Notes: generated by a model from the letters alone, not told the origin. Shown: positions 34,976 to 43,373, numbered from the stretch's first letter. The stretch is 64,000 bases of DNA from Methylosinus sp. H3A (GCF_015709455.1 NZ_JADNQW010000005.1:1116001-1180000), one strand, 5' to 3'. Program-made: numbers and translations.

Positions 34976-35521
34976 ATGGCCATTCGTCCCATCATCACCC
35001 TGCCCGACCCGCGGCTGCGGCTCGTCTCCGAGCCCGTCACGACCTTCGACGGCGAGCTCCAGCAGCTCCTCGACGATATGCTCGAGACCATGTACGAGGC
35101 CCCCGGCGTCGGCCTCGCGGCGATCCAGATCGCGGTTCCCAAGCGCATCGTCGTCGCCGACGCCACGCGCGGCGACGAGCCGAAGAATCCGTTGTTCGTC
35201 ATCAATCCTCAGATCGTCTGGGTCTCCGAGGAGCTCTTCGTCTATCAGGAGGGCTGTCTCTCCGTTCCCGATTATTTCGAGGATGTGCAGCGCCCGGCGC
35301 GCGTGCGCGTGCGCTATCTCGACCGCACCGGCGCCACGCAGGAGATCGAGGCCGACGGATTGCTCGCCACTGTGCTCCAGCACGAGATCGACCATCTCGA
35401 GGGCGGGCTGTTCATCGACCATCTCTCGCGGCTGAAGCGCGACCGCGTGGTGAAGAAATTCGCCAAGGCCGCCGCCCGCGCCGCCCCGGCCGCCCCCGTC
35501 GCGGATAAGGTCGAGGCGTGA
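34976..35521 (+). CDS. def: peptide deformylase
   Basis: 181 residues. The three family motifs are present: GVGLAA, EGCLS and HEIDH (metal ligands Cys and two His; catalytic Glu). It removes the formyl group from nascent proteins. The start MAIRPIIT is the usual one; a longer frame upstream is not needed. The C-terminal tail ([17 protein letters not shown]) is Ala-rich. The stop overlaps the fmt start by 4 bp. It forms the classic def-fmt pair. Confidence 0.98.
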   Translation: MAIRPIITLPDPRLRLVSEPVTTFDGELQQLLDDMLETMYEAPGVGLAAIQIAVPKRIVVADATRGDEPKNPLFVINPQIVWVSEELFVYQEGCLSVPDYFEDVQRPARVRVRYLDRTGATQEIEADGLLATVLQHEIDHLEGGLFIDHLSRLKRDRVVKKFAKAAARAAPAAPVADKVEA

Positions 35522-36459
35522 TCGAAAGCATGCGCGTCGTCTTCATGGGCACGCCCGATTTCGCCGCGCCGCTGCTCGAGAAAATCGTCGCTGAGGGTCA
35601 CGAGGTCGTGGCGGTCTACACGCGCGCGCCGGCGCCGGCCGGCCGCGGCATGGAGCTGAAGCTCTCGCCCGTGCATCGACTGGCCGAGAAACTGTCGATC
35701 CCCGTCTTCACGCCCAAGAGCTTCAAGAGCGAGGAGACGATCCGCGCTTTCGCCGAGCTCGGCGCCGATGTGGCGGTGGTCGCGGCCTATGGGCTCATTC
35801 TGCCGCAGGCTGCGTTGGACGCGCCGCGTTTCGGCTGCCTCAATCTGCATGGCTCGCTGCTGCCGCGCTGGCGCGGCGCGGCGCCGATCCAGCGCGCCGT
35901 CATGGCCGGCGACGCCGAGACCGGCGTGATGGTGATGAAAATGGAGGCCGGGCTCGACACCGGCCCCGTCGCCGCGACCGCGCGCGTTGCGATCGGCGAG
36001 GATATGACGACAGGCGAGCTGCACGACGCGCTCGCCGCCGCGGGCGCCGAGCTGATGACGAAATCGCTACGCGATCTTGCGGCCGGCGCGCTCGCCTTCA
36101 CGCCGCAGGCGGAGGCGGGCGTCACCTATGCGCAGAAGATCGACAAGAGCGAGAGCCGCATCGATTGGCGGCGCCCGGCGCGCGAGATTCACGATCTCGT
36201 GCGCGGCCTCTCGCCCTTTCCCGGCGCCTTTTTCGAGAGCGATCTCGGCCATGGGCGCGAGCGCGTGAAAGTGCTGCGCACGAGGCTCGAGAAAGGCGAA
36301 GGCGCGCCCGGCGCGGCGCTCGACGACAAGGGCCTCGTCGCCTGCGGCGAGGGAGCGCTCAGGCTCGTCGAGGTGCAGCGCGGCGGCAAGGCGCCCATGG
36401 GAATCGCCGATTTTTTGCGCGGCCGCCCACTCGCCCCCGGCATGACTTTGGCGACATAA
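35518..36459 (+). CDS. fmt: methionyl-tRNA formyltransferase
   Basis: 313 residues. The GTG start at 35518 has AAGG 7 bp upstream and gives [16 protein letters not shown], which lines up with E. coli Fmt (MSESLRIIFAGTPDFA); ATG 35530 is the alternative. The formyl-THF site has [18 protein letters not shown], and a C-terminal OB-like domain follows KSESRIDW. It formylates initiator Met-tRNA. It is translationally coupled to def by the overlap GTGA. Confidence 0.97.
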   Translation: MIESMRVVFMGTPDFAAPLLEKIVAEGHEVVAVYTRAPAPAGRGMELKLSPVHRLAEKLSIPVFTPKSFKSEETIRAFAELGADVAVVAAYGLILPQAALDAPRFGCLNLHGSLLPRWRGAAPIQRAVMAGDAETGVMVMKMEAGLDTGPVAATARVAIGEDMTTGELHDALAAAGAELMTKSLRDLAAGALAFTPQAEAGVTYAQKIDKSESRIDWRRPAREIHDLVRGLSPFPGAFFESDLGHGRERVKVLRTRLEKGEGAPGAALDDKGLVACGEGALRLVEVQRGGKAPMGIADFLRGRPLAPGMTLAT

Positions 36460-36461
36460 CG

Positions 36462-37265
36462 ATGGCGACCACATTCGAGGCCGTCCCCCCACCTCCCCCT
36501 GAAGGGGAGGGCGAAGGGCGCGCTGCCTACCGCTATGCGCTGACCATCGAATATGACGGCTCGCCCTTCGTCGGCTGGCAGCGGCAGGCGAATGGCGCCT
36601 CCGTGCAGCAACGGCTCGAGGAGGCGGTCGCGGCGCTGGAGCATGGCGAGCGGCGCGTCGTGCATGGGGCCGGGCGCACCGACGCAGGCGTGCATGCGCT
36701 GGGACAGGTCGGCCATGTCGATTTTACGCGCGAATGGCGCGAGGATCGGCTGCGCGACGCGCTCAACGCCCATTTGCGGCCGGACCCGATCGCCGTGCTG
36801 GAGACGCGCAGAGTCGCGCAAACTTTCGAGGCGCGCTTCTCGGCGATCCGCCGGCATTATCGCTATGTGATCGACAATCGCCGCGCGCCGCTGACGCTGC
36901 AGCGCGGCCGCGCCTGGCATGTGAAGCGCCGCATCGATGCGGAGGCCATGCACGAAGCCGCGCAGGCGCTCGTCGGACGCCACGACTTCACGACCTTTCG
37001 CTCGACGGAATGTCAGGCCAACTCGCCGGTGCGGACGTTGGAGCGGCTCGATGTGCGCCGCATGGGCGACATCATAGAAATCGTCACCTGCGCGCGCTCT
37101 TTCCTGCATAATCAGGTGCGTTCGCTCGCCGGCTCGCTGGAGCATGTCGGCTCCGGCAGATGGAGCGTCGACGATCTGCGCGCCGCGCTCGAGGCGAAGG
37201 ACCGAACCCGCTGCGGGCAGGTCGCCCCGCCGCATGGGCTCTATCTCGTCGCCGTCGATTATTGA
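36462..37265 (+). CDS. truA: tRNA pseudouridine(38-40) synthase
   Basis: 267 residues. Catalytic Asp lies in [23 protein letters not shown] and [11 protein letters not shown] are further TruA signatures. It makes pseudouridine at tRNA positions 38-40. The conserved domain begins at about residue 23 ([18 protein letters not shown]). The preceding residues ([12 protein letters not shown]) are encoded by a palindromic repeat, so the N-terminus appears to have been extended by repeat insertion. It starts 2 bp after the fmt stop. Confidence 0.96.
   Translation: MATTFEAVPPPPPEGEGEGRAAYRYALTIEYDGSPFVGWQRQANGASVQQRLEEAVAALEHGERRVVHGAGRTDAGVHALGQVGHVDFTREWREDRLRDALNAHLRPDPIAVLETRRVAQTFEARFSAIRRHYRYVIDNRRAPLTLQRGRAWHVKRRIDAEAMHEAAQALVGRHDFTTFRSTECQANSPVRTLERLDVRRMGDIIEIVTCARSFLHNQVRSLAGSLEHVGSGRWSVDDLRAALEAKDRTRCGQVAPPHGLYLVAVDY
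36485..36512. repeat. short REP-like palindrome inside truA
   Basis: CCACCTCCCCCT-GAA-GGGGAGGG lies within the 5' end of truA. It matches the CCTCCCCCT..AGGGGGAGG hairpins of the element between cydA and cydB. It adds about a dozen Pro/Gly/Glu residues to TruA. Confidence 0.7.
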
Positions 37266-37275
37266 GCGTTGCGAA

Positions 37276-37306
37276 GCCCCCTCTCACGCATAGTGAGGGA
37301 GGGGGC
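37276..37306. repeat. REP-like hairpin after truA
   Basis: GCCCCCTCTCAC..GTGAGGGAGGGGGC forms a long GC-rich stem directly downstream of truA. It is related to the CCCCCTCCC elements at 28.4 and 55.1 kb. It could protect the 3' end of the def-fmt-truA mRNA. Confidence 0.65.
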
Positions 37307-37328
37307 CTGCGCCCGTGATTCGAAGCGA

Positions 37329-37643
37329 TTACTCGATGCCGGACTCGCGGTTGCGCGCGTTGACCGCGTGGCGGAGCTGCTCGTTGATGGCGACCGGATC
37401 GGTCGGCGAGGGCTTGGCCATCAGCAGCGCGCCACGCACGACCGAGGCCTCCTCGGCGGTCAGAACGACCGGGCCGGCCATGAAGGCGGCGTTGGGAAGC
37501 GTGTGCAGAATCGCAAAGCGATTGGGGTGGTCCTTGACCTCGACGACCGAGTCGGCGACCGGCTTGCCGTCGACGCAGACATAAGGACCAACGACTTCGA
37601 CTTTGCGGCCATCGTCGGTATTTCTGATGAAAGTCGTTTGCAT
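37329..37643 (-). CDS. hypothetical protein, 104 residues
   Basis: Begins MQTTFIRNTDDGRKVEVVGPYVCVDGKPVADSV and ends with a helical part (AINEQLRHAVNARNRESGIE). No signal peptide, TM helix or known motif. The compact N-terminal beta-like part (VEVVGPYVCVDGKPVADSVVEV) and a later ASVVRGALLMAKP helix give normal protein composition. It converges on truA. The start ATG at 37643 has only a weak SD. The function is unknown. Confidence 0.65.
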   Translation of the reverse strand: MQTTFIRNTDDGRKVEVVGPYVCVDGKPVADSVVEVKDHPNRFAILHTLPNAAFMAGPVVLTAEEASVVRGALLMAKPSPTDPVAINEQLRHAVNARNRESGIE

Positions 37644-37774
37644 CGTCGTCGCCACTCGTGCTGGATTGAACTCGCGGCCACCCGCGGCCGCGCGAAGTGG
37701 CAGCAAATTTTGTGCCGCCTAGCCCCCTCTCCTGACCAGAGCCGCATGACGGCGTCGCCGATCAGAGCCCCGAA

Positions 37775-37942
37775 ATGACCGAAAACGGCAAGAAGACCCC
37801 CGCCCCGGCCAAGAAGAACGCCGCGGCGCTGGGGGCCGCGCTCAGAGCCAATCTGCGCCGGCGCAAGGCGAGCGCGCAGACGCCGCGCGAGAATGGGAGC
37901 CATGCCGAGCCCGAGAAGCGGCCCCCGCCAGATTCACAGTGA
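37775..37942 (+). CDS. short basic protein, 55 residues
   Basis: MTENGKKTPAPAKKN, followed by an Ala/Arg-rich helix (ALGAALRANLRRRKASAQ) and a polar, Pro-rich tail ending DSQ. Its composition resembles the short Lys/Ala/Arg-rich proteins common in alphaproteobacteria, with no known function. It is convergent with the GNAT gene (25 bp between ends). The call rests on composition and start/stop placement only. Confidence 0.5.
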   Translation: MTENGKKTPAPAKKNAAALGAALRANLRRRKASAQTPRENGSHAEPEKRPPPDSQ

Positions 37943-37967
37943 TCCCCCCTCGCGCCGCGCGAAAGCG

Positions 37968-39191
37968 TCATCGACCGTCCCCGCCGGACTCCTCGCGGCG
38001 GAAGGGCAGGCTCGCCTCGTAATCGGCGATGGATTCGTCGACCGCGACTGTCTCGCGCGACAGAAATTCGACCACTGCGGTCCGCAGGCGCGGATCGGCG
38101 AAATCATGCGCCGAATGGGTGGCGACGGGCCGATAGCCGCGCGCGAGCTTGTGCTCGCCCTGGGCGCCGGCCTCGACGCGCTTGTATCCATGGCGGATGG
38201 CGTATTCGATCGCCTGATAATAGCAGACCTCGAAATGCAGGAAGGGCCGCTCCTCCAGAGCGCCCCAATTGCGGCCGTAGATGGCGTCGTCGCCCAGAAA
38301 ATTGATCGCCCCGGCGATATAGTCGCCGCCGCGCCGCGCCATGATCAGAAGAATGCGCTCGGCCATCGTCTCGCCGATCCGGTCGAAAAAGTCGCGCGTG
38401 AGATAGGGCCGACCCCATTTGCGCTCGCCCGTATCCATGTAGAAGGCGAAGAATTTGTCCCAATGCGCGGATTTTATATCCGCCCCGGTCAGGAGATCGA
38501 TCGAGAGATCGTCGCCCAGCGCGTCGCGGCGCTCGCGCTTGATCGTCTTGCGCTTGCGCGAGGAGAGCGCGGCGAGGAAAGCGTCGAAATCGCGATAGTT
38601 CTCGTTGAAGAAATGGAACTGCTCGCCGAGGCGAGGGGCGAACCCCTCGGCCGCCAGCGCCCCGACCTCCCCCTCTGTCGCGAAGGTGACATGGATTGAG
38701 GAGGCTTCCGCCGCCTGGCGCAACGCGCGCAGCGCATGAACCAGCCCCGGCAGCGCACCCTCCGGCGCGTCGCGGGCGACGAGCAGCCGCCGCCCCGTCG
38801 CCGGGGTGAAGGGAACCGCGACCTGCACCTTGGGGTAATAGCGCCCGCCGGCGTTCTCATAGGCCTGCGCCCAGCCGAAATCGAAGACATATTCGCCCAT
38901 GCTGTGCGTCTTCACATAAGAGGGCGCGGCGGCGACGAGCCTGCCCTCGGCGTTCTCCAGAATCGTATAGAGCGGCGTCCAGCCGGTGCGCGCGCCGACC
39001 GATTTCGAGCGCTCGAGCGCCAGCAGGAAGACGCTGGAAATGAAGGGATTGAAGCGCTCGCCGCCGGCCTCCTCGGCCGAGAGGCCGCGCGGATTGGCGA
39101 GCGCGTCCCAGGCCGCCGCGTCGATCTGCTCGAGCGAGGGGATGAAACGGGCCGTCAGACGAGTGGAGGACGTCGAATGATCGGAAGACAT
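37968..39191 (-). CDS. GNAT-fold acyltransferase (COG3146 family)
   Basis: 407 residues with two acetyltransferase-like halves. Recognisable segments are NPFISSVFLLALERSKSVG near the N-terminus, FHFFNENYRDFDAFLAALSSRKRKTIKRERR in the middle, and GAINFLGDDAIYGRNWG and HFEVCYYQAIEYAIRHGYKRVEAGAQGEHK in the second half. COG3146 proteins are labelled as possible peptidoglycan-related FemX-like transferases. The start is the ATG at 39191. The substrate is unknown. Confidence 0.85.
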   Translation of the reverse strand: MSSDHSTSSTRLTARFIPSLEQIDAAAWDALANPRGLSAEEAGGERFNPFISSVFLLALERSKSVGARTGWTPLYTILENAEGRLVAAAPSYVKTHSMGEYVFDFGWAQAYENAGGRYYPKVQVAVPFTPATGRRLLVARDAPEGALPGLVHALRALRQAAEASSIHVTFATEGEVGALAAEGFAPRLGEQFHFFNENYRDFDAFLAALSSRKRKTIKRERRDALGDDLSIDLLTGADIKSAHWDKFFAFYMDTGERKWGRPYLTRDFFDRIGETMAERILLIMARRGGDYIAGAINFLGDDAIYGRNWGALEERPFLHFEVCYYQAIEYAIRHGYKRVEAGAQGEHKLARGYRPVATHSAHDFADPRLRTAVVEFLSRETVAVDESIADYEASLPFRREESGGDGR

Positions 39192-39361
39192 GGCGCCCGG
39201 GTTTTGGAGAGAGCTGCACACTCTATGCGTAGCGAAAGGCGTTCCAATCGGTTTTTTCGCCGGGGACGCGGCGAGGGTCGCGCCGTCGGTACAGTTATTG
39301 CTTTAAATTTAGGCGCCGCCTGGGCGGCCCGCCGACGAGAGGAATGGACGAGAGGAACAGT

Positions 39362-39601
39362 ATGCCGCTCTACTCCTATGAATGCGAAGATTGTCATGCG
39401 GAGTGCGAACTGCTGGTCCGCGGTTCGGACACGCCGGTCTGCCCGTCCTGCGGCAGCGAGAAATTGCAGCAGCGAGTCGCCAAGATCTGCGTCGAGATCA
39501 AATATCCGGCCATCGCCAAATCCTGGCGCAAGGCGGCCGCTGCGGAGGGCGAGCTCTCCAATTTCAGCAAGCAGGAAATTCAAGCCAAGCCGAAGGGCTG
39601 A
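39362..39601 (+). CDS. FmdB-family zinc-ribbon protein
   Basis: 79 residues. MPLYSYECEDCHAECELLVRG and VCPSCGSEKLQQRVAK supply the CxxC...CxxC zinc ribbon of the FmdB/CxxC_CxxC_SSSS family. FmdB was named for a regulator of formamidase expression, but most members are uncharacterised. The C-terminus is polar. It stands alone between the GNAT gene (divergent) and the VOC gene (convergent). Confidence 0.88.
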   Translation: MPLYSYECEDCHAECELLVRGSDTPVCPSCGSEKLQQRVAKICVEIKYPAIAKSWRKAAAAEGELSNFSKQEIQAKPKG

Positions 39602-39643
39602 GAGAGCGCCTTCGGCCGCTTCGCGCATGGCGTCTCGCCGATC

Positions 39644-39988
39644 TCAGCCTTTGGCGGGCGCCTGCAAGCTCCAAATCCGCCCATCGGGATCGCGGACGGT
39701 CATTTCCCGCGTTCCCCAATGCGTGTCCTCGAAGGGCGCGACGACGTCGACCGACGGGTCGAGGTGAAACGCCTCCTCGTCGGCGACGGTCAGAACCATG
39801 CGCGCCTGCGGCGCTTCGCTCTCGGGAATTTCGGCGATGAAAAGATAGGGGCCGGCTCCGTTGCGAAGCTGGCCGGAGTTGTGATCCGTCTCGAACTCCA
39901 AAGTGAAGCCGAGAGATTGGAAGAATTTTGCCGCCTTGCCCCAATTATGTGTGGTCAGAAAGATGGCTTCGACGCCCCTGGTCGTCAT
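39644..39988 (-). CDS. VOC (glyoxalase/bleomycin-resistance) family protein
   Basis: 114 residues. The single VOC domain runs from [23 protein letters not shown] to the typical end [12 protein letters not shown]. Such proteins form dimers and act as metal-dependent lyases, dioxygenases or drug-binding proteins; the family does not tell which. Its start lies inside the RHH gene (44-bp overlap in a different frame), so it is translationally coupled to that regulator. Confidence 0.85.
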   Translation of the reverse strand: MTTRGVEAIFLTTHNWGKAAKFFQSLGFTLEFETDHNSGQLRNGAGPYLFIAEIPESEAPQARMVLTVADEEAFHLDPSVDVVAPFEDTHWGTREMTVRDPDGRIWSLQAPAKG

Positions 39989-40166
39989 CACGGCTCTCCT
40001 CTTTCGATGATTGTGAGGCCTGCTCGCGCGCATCGAGATAGGCGCGCAGCGCGGCGGCGACCAACGCCGAGAGGGATTGCTCCGTCTCGACGGCATGGTG
40101 CTTGACCCGTCGGATCAGCCCGAGCGGCAAATACACGTTGAACTGCTTGACCTCGTCATCCGCCAT
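39945..40166 (-). CDS. ribbon-helix-helix (CopG-type) regulator
   Basis: 73 residues. The RHH fold is seen in [39 protein letters not shown]: a beta strand followed by two helices. A polar C-terminal tail overlaps the VOC start. I use the ATG at 40166. The predicted transcription start is within a base or two of this codon, so the message may be leaderless. RHH proteins of this size are antitoxin-like autorepressors; a matching palindrome lies right over its promoter. No toxin gene of a known type is present. Confidence 0.8.
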   Translation of the reverse strand: MADDEVKQFNVYLPLGLIRRVKHHAVETEQSLSALVAAALRAYLDAREQASQSSKEESRDDDQGRRSHLSDHT

Positions 40167-40170
40167 GATT

Positions 40171-40201
40171 GCTAGCATACTATTATACTAGCTCTGGTCA
40201 A
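40171..40201 (-). promoter_or_regulatory. promoter with overlapping palindromic operator for the RHH/VOC genes
   Basis: Read on the minus strand: TTGACC (40201-40196), 16-bp spacer, TATGCT (40179-40174). A 22-bp imperfect palindrome (40171-40192; GCTAG...CTAGC ends, 9 of 11 pairs) covers the -10 and most of the spacer. The start would fall at about 40167, next to the ATG at 40166. This fits autorepression by the encoded RHH protein. Confidence 0.65.
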
Positions 40202-40340
40202 GCGGATGCAAACAGACCAAAGTCGCGCTCGACCTTCGCCGCGTAACTAACTTGGGCGGGCTCGGCCAATCGCCGCCCCATCTCGACGAGGAGACGCGCG
40301 CGCCGGGTGACGGCGCGGCGCGGGCGTGCTAAGCGCGCCT

Positions 40341-41285
40341 ATGCTGGAAGGACTTCCCCCCAATGGCGCGAGCCACGGCTTGCGCCTCGTCTCCGACGAA
40401 AAAACCGCGCGCGCCATCGCCGATCTCATCGTCGAGACCTTCGATCCCGCCGAGACCGCGGCCACGGCTTTCGAGGAGCCGGACGAGAAAAGCTGGGCCG
40501 TCGAGGTCTATTTCGGCGATCCGCCGGACGAGGCGCAGATTCGCGCGCTGATCGAGGCCGCGGCGGGCGCCGAAGCCGCCGCCGCGGCGCGCTTTTTTGA
40601 AATTTCGCAGAAGGATTGGGTCGGCGCCTCGCTCGAGGGGCTGCAGCCCGTGCGCGCCGGGCGCTTCCTCGTCCATGGCTCGCACGACCGCAGCCGTGTG
40701 GGCGCGAGCGACATAGGCATAGAGATCGAGGCGGCGCTCGCCTTCGGCACCGGCCATCACGGCACCACGCTCGGTTGCCTGCTGACGCTCGCCGAAATCT
40801 GCAAGCAGCGGCGCCCGCAAAATGTGCTCGATGTGGGAACCGGCACGGGCGTGCTCGCCATCGCCGCCGCGCGGCTGCTGCGGCAACCGATCGCCTGCGG
40901 CGATATCGACCCTGTGGCGGTGGAGACGGCCGGCGTGAACGCTCGCTTCAACGGCGTCGGCGATTTGGTGCGCCCGGTCGTCGCCGTGGGCGTGCGCCAT
41001 CCGGCGCTGGCGCCGGCGCAATATGATCTGATCTTCGCCAATATTCTCGCCAAGCCTTTGCGCCTGCTCGCGCCCAAGATCGCCGCGGTCGCCGCGCCGG
41101 GGGCCGAGCTCGTGCTCTCAGGCCTGCTGGCGCGCGATGTGGCGGGCGTGCTCTCGGCCTATCGCGCGCAGGGTTTCGCGCTGGCGAAGCGCCGCGACAT
41201 AGACGGCTGGGCGACGCTGCTGCTGCGCAGCGGCGGGGCCGCCGCGCGGCCGGATTGGCGTTTGCTCGACGACGACGAAGAGTGA
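40341..41285 (+). CDS. prmA: ribosomal protein L11 methyltransferase
   Basis: 314 residues. The N-terminal L11-binding domain includes VEVYFGDPP and ISQKDWV. The catalytic domain has ALAFGTGHHGTT (the PrmA signature), the SAM motif VLDVGTGTGVLAIAAA, GDIDPVAVE and FANILAKPL. It trimethylates ribosomal protein L11. I use the ATG at 40341 over a GTG five codons upstream. Confidence 0.95.
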   Translation: MLEGLPPNGASHGLRLVSDEKTARAIADLIVETFDPAETAATAFEEPDEKSWAVEVYFGDPPDEAQIRALIEAAAGAEAAAAARFFEISQKDWVGASLEGLQPVRAGRFLVHGSHDRSRVGASDIGIEIEAALAFGTGHHGTTLGCLLTLAEICKQRRPQNVLDVGTGTGVLAIAAARLLRQPIACGDIDPVAVETAGVNARFNGVGDLVRPVVAVGVRHPALAPAQYDLIFANILAKPLRLLAPKIAAVAAPGAELVLSGLLARDVAGVLSAYRAQGFALAKRRDIDGWATLLLRSGGAAARPDWRLLDDDEE

Positions 41286-41309
41286 AGCGACGCATCGAGC
41301 GGGGCGCTC

Positions 41310-41341
41310 GACCCCCTCCCCCGCTTCGCAGGCGAGGGCGG
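41310..41341. repeat. REP-like palindrome after prmA
   Basis: ACCCCCTCCCCCGC-TTCGCAG-GCGAGGGCG, related to the CCCCCTCCC elements, lies between the convergent ends of prmA and bufC. It may serve as a bidirectional 3'-end structure. Confidence 0.6.
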
Positions 41342-41414
41342 ATTCGGCGCTTCATCGAAGGTTCGCACGCGCAACGGGGAACGGAGCCTGGGTCGCCCGA
41401 CCGAGAAGACGCGC

Positions 41415-42206
41415 TCACTCCTCCTCGTGAACCTCCGCCGCCACCACCAGCTCTTCCTGAAACCAGCCGGCGAGCATTTGCGCGAGGCGTTCCGGCGAGG
41501 CGTCCTCCAAATCGCGAAACGCCGCCATTTGGCAGATATCGCCGAAGGCATGGCCCTCCATCGCCAGCGACAGAGCCAGAAATTCGTCCGCCTCCAATTC
41601 GCAATGCACGGAGTCGAGATCGGCGCGCCATACTGCGACATGGCCCCGGCCTTCTCCGCGCGCAGGAAGCTCCTGTTGCTCCATTGCCGCCTCATGCGTC
41701 GCGATCGTGCCGGCCTCCAGCTCCAGCAGAATGAGGCTCGGATGAAAGGCGAAGGAAAGGCGCGGCCATTGGTCGGGTGAGAAAGCGGCGAGCGTGTCGA
41801 TCGCCAGCGGCTCGGCGTCCGGCGCGTCGAAAGCGTCGGTGAGCGCGCGCTCGAACGAAGCGAGGTCGATCACTCGCGCATTGTCGCGCCACTCGGCGCT
41901 CTCGCGCAGAAAATCGGGAAGCCGCGTCGTGTACCAGCGGGCGTTGCGCTCGCGCGATGGCTGCGCGCCGATATAGGCGTCGGCGAGCGCATCGAACGCC
42001 TCCTCGCCGATGAGCGCGCGCAGCGCGGGGAAATCCGCCGCCAGAAATTCGGCGAGCCGCGCGCGATAGGCGTTCACATAGACGCCGAAGAGAGTGGTGC
42101 GATCGGCCTGGGCCGAGTTCTTGACCGAATCGAGAATGCGCGCGCCGTCCTCCGCGCCGGCGAGCACTCCGGTCTGGAACATCGCCTGCAGCTCGGCGAG
42201 CCTCAT
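41415..42206 (-). CDS. bufC: DUF2063 protein, BufC/HvfC-like partner of the MNIO enzyme
   Basis: 263 residues. The N-terminal DUF2063 domain (about 3-90) has FQTGVLAG, LFGVYVNAYRARLAEFLAADFPALRALIGEEAF and ARWYTTRLPDFLR. A C-terminal domain follows (PRLSFAFHPSLILLELEAGT; AAFRDLEDASPERLAQMLAGWFQEELV). DUF2063 proteins accompany DUF692 enzymes and are thought to recognise or present the precursor peptide, as MbnC does for MbnB. The ATG overlaps the bufB stop by 4 bp. It is the third gene of the operon. Confidence 0.9.
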   Translation of the reverse strand: MRLAELQAMFQTGVLAGAEDGARILDSVKNSAQADRTTLFGVYVNAYRARLAEFLAADFPALRALIGEEAFDALADAYIGAQPSRERNARWYTTRLPDFLRESAEWRDNARVIDLASFERALTDAFDAPDAEPLAIDTLAAFSPDQWPRLSFAFHPSLILLELEAGTIATHEAAMEQQELPARGEGRGHVAVWRADLDSVHCELEADEFLALSLAMEGHAFGDICQMAAFRDLEDASPERLAQMLAGWFQEELVVAAEVHEEE

Positions 42207-43048
42207 GCCGCGCTCCGCGCGCTTTCGGCGTCTATGCGCGCGGCGATCTCACGCATATGGCCGAGCTCTGCGAGCAATTCGTCGAAGGATGGAAAATTAT
42301 CGTCGCGCTCGATCATCGTCGAGACCGCGCCGAAGCGTCGCCGCGCGCGCTCATAGAGCGTCCAGACTTCGTCGCAGACCGGCTGATCATGCGTGTCGAT
42401 GCGATGCGTGCCATTGTCGGTATGGCCGGCCATATGGAATTGCGCCACGCGCTCCGGATCGATCGCGTCGACGAATTCGTTCGGATCGAAACCGTGATTG
42501 AAGCCGGAGACGAAGACATTATTGACGTCGAGCAGCAGCAGGCAGTCGGCGCGGCGCGCGAGCTCGTCGACGAAGGTCCATTCGCTCATCTCGGATTCGC
42601 GAAAAGCGACATAAGTGGAAGCATTCTCGACGACGAGCCTGCGGCCGAGGAAATCCTGCACGCGCATCACGCGCTCGGCGACATGGGCGAGCGCCTCCTG
42701 CGTATAGGGAATGGGCAGAAGATCATGCAGCGTGACGCCATGCACGCCGGTCCAGGCGAGATGGTCGGAGACCCAGGCGGGCTCTATGCGCTCGGCGAGC
42801 GCCTTCAATTCGCGCAGATAGTCGAAATCCAGCGGATCGGTCGAGGCGAGCGACATGGCGACGCCATGCATCACGATCGGATAATCGGCGCGCACGCGCT
42901 CCAGCATGGCTGCGGGCCGGCCGCCGCCGGTCATGTAATTCTCCGAGATGATCTCGAACCAGTCGACGGCCGGGCGCGTCGAGAGAATTTCGTCGTAATA
43001 GATCGGCCTCAGGCCGAGGCCGTGTCCGAGCGGGGCGGGTCTGGTCAT
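42203..43048 (-). CDS. bufB: DUF692 multinuclear iron enzyme (MNIO), BufB-like
   Basis: 281 residues with the TIM-barrel DUF692 fold. It starts MTRPAPLGHGLGLRPIYYDEIL. Iron ligands expected for the family are visible: His61 (VMHGVAMS), His96 (SDHLAW), Glu141 (VVENAST), Asp174 with Asn (LDVNNVFVS), His185 (FNHGFD), His205/His209 (FHMAGHTD) and Asp218/His220 (DTHDQPVC). MNIO enzymes modify cysteines of peptides to thiooxazole or related groups. It is preceded 94 bp upstream by the Cys-rich precursor gene and coupled to bufC. Confidence 0.93.
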   Translation of the reverse strand: MTRPAPLGHGLGLRPIYYDEILSTRPAVDWFEIISENYMTGGGRPAAMLERVRADYPIVMHGVAMSLASTDPLDFDYLRELKALAERIEPAWVSDHLAWTGVHGVTLHDLLPIPYTQEALAHVAERVMRVQDFLGRRLVVENASTYVAFRESEMSEWTFVDELARRADCLLLLDVNNVFVSGFNHGFDPNEFVDAIDPERVAQFHMAGHTDNGTHRIDTHDQPVCDEVWTLYERARRRFGAVSTMIERDDNFPSFDELLAELGHMREIAARIDAESARSAA

Positions 43049-43103
43049 CGTGTCGAGCTCCCAATGTCCCTTCGCGTCGTCCCCCGCTATTGCCGCCGCG
43101 AGA

Positions 43104-43131
43104 TCGATCGCGTCGAGATCGGCGCGATCGA
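43104..43131. terminator. hairpin between the precursor and MNIO genes
   Basis: TCGATCGCG and CGCGATCGA form a perfect 9-bp stem with a 10-nt loop in the bufA-bufB gap. No U-run follows on either strand. It could be a partial terminator or an mRNA-stability structure that makes bufA message more abundant than bufBC, as is common for RiPP precursors. Confidence 0.45.
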
Positions 43132-43142
43132 CGGTTTCGATC

Positions 43143-43373
43143 TCAGCGGCCGGCGCAGGAGCCCTTGGCGCTGCAGGAGGCCTTGTGTCCCTTATTGTGC
43201 TTGCAGACGCCCTTTTTGGACATGCACTTCGTCTTACCGCCGCACTGGCCTTTTTCCATATTGCAGACATGTTTGGAATGCTTGGCGGAGGCCTGCGTCG
43301 AAACGCCGCCAGCGAGCGCCAGCGCGATCGCCGCCGCGGCGATGGTCGAGCCCGAAACGATCTTGGACTTCAT
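43143..43373 (-). CDS. bufA: bufferin-like Cys-rich exported precursor peptide
   Basis: 76 residues. A Sec signal peptide (MKSKIVSGSTIAAAAIALALAGG, cleavage near AQ/ASA at about residue 30) is followed by a 46-residue Lys/Gly-rich mature part with six cysteines at 37, 44, 50, 57, 67 and 73, spaced x6, x5, x6, x9 and x5. The segment NMEKGQCGG recalls the EGKCG motifs of MNIO substrates. With a DUF692 and a DUF2063 gene behind it, this is the precursor of a bufferin-type RiPP, probably copper-binding. The ATG at 43373 has SD GGGAGAAG. Confidence 0.88.
   Translation of the reverse strand: MKSKIVSGSTIAAAAIALALAGGVSTQASAKHSKHVCNMEKGQCGGKTKCMSKKGVCKHNKGHKASCSAKGSCAGR

Noticed and set aside
39945..40166. 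Toxin-antitoxin system
   Set aside because: The RHH protein and operator fit an antitoxin, but the partner is a VOC-fold protein rather than a known toxin. Reported as an unusual pair instead.
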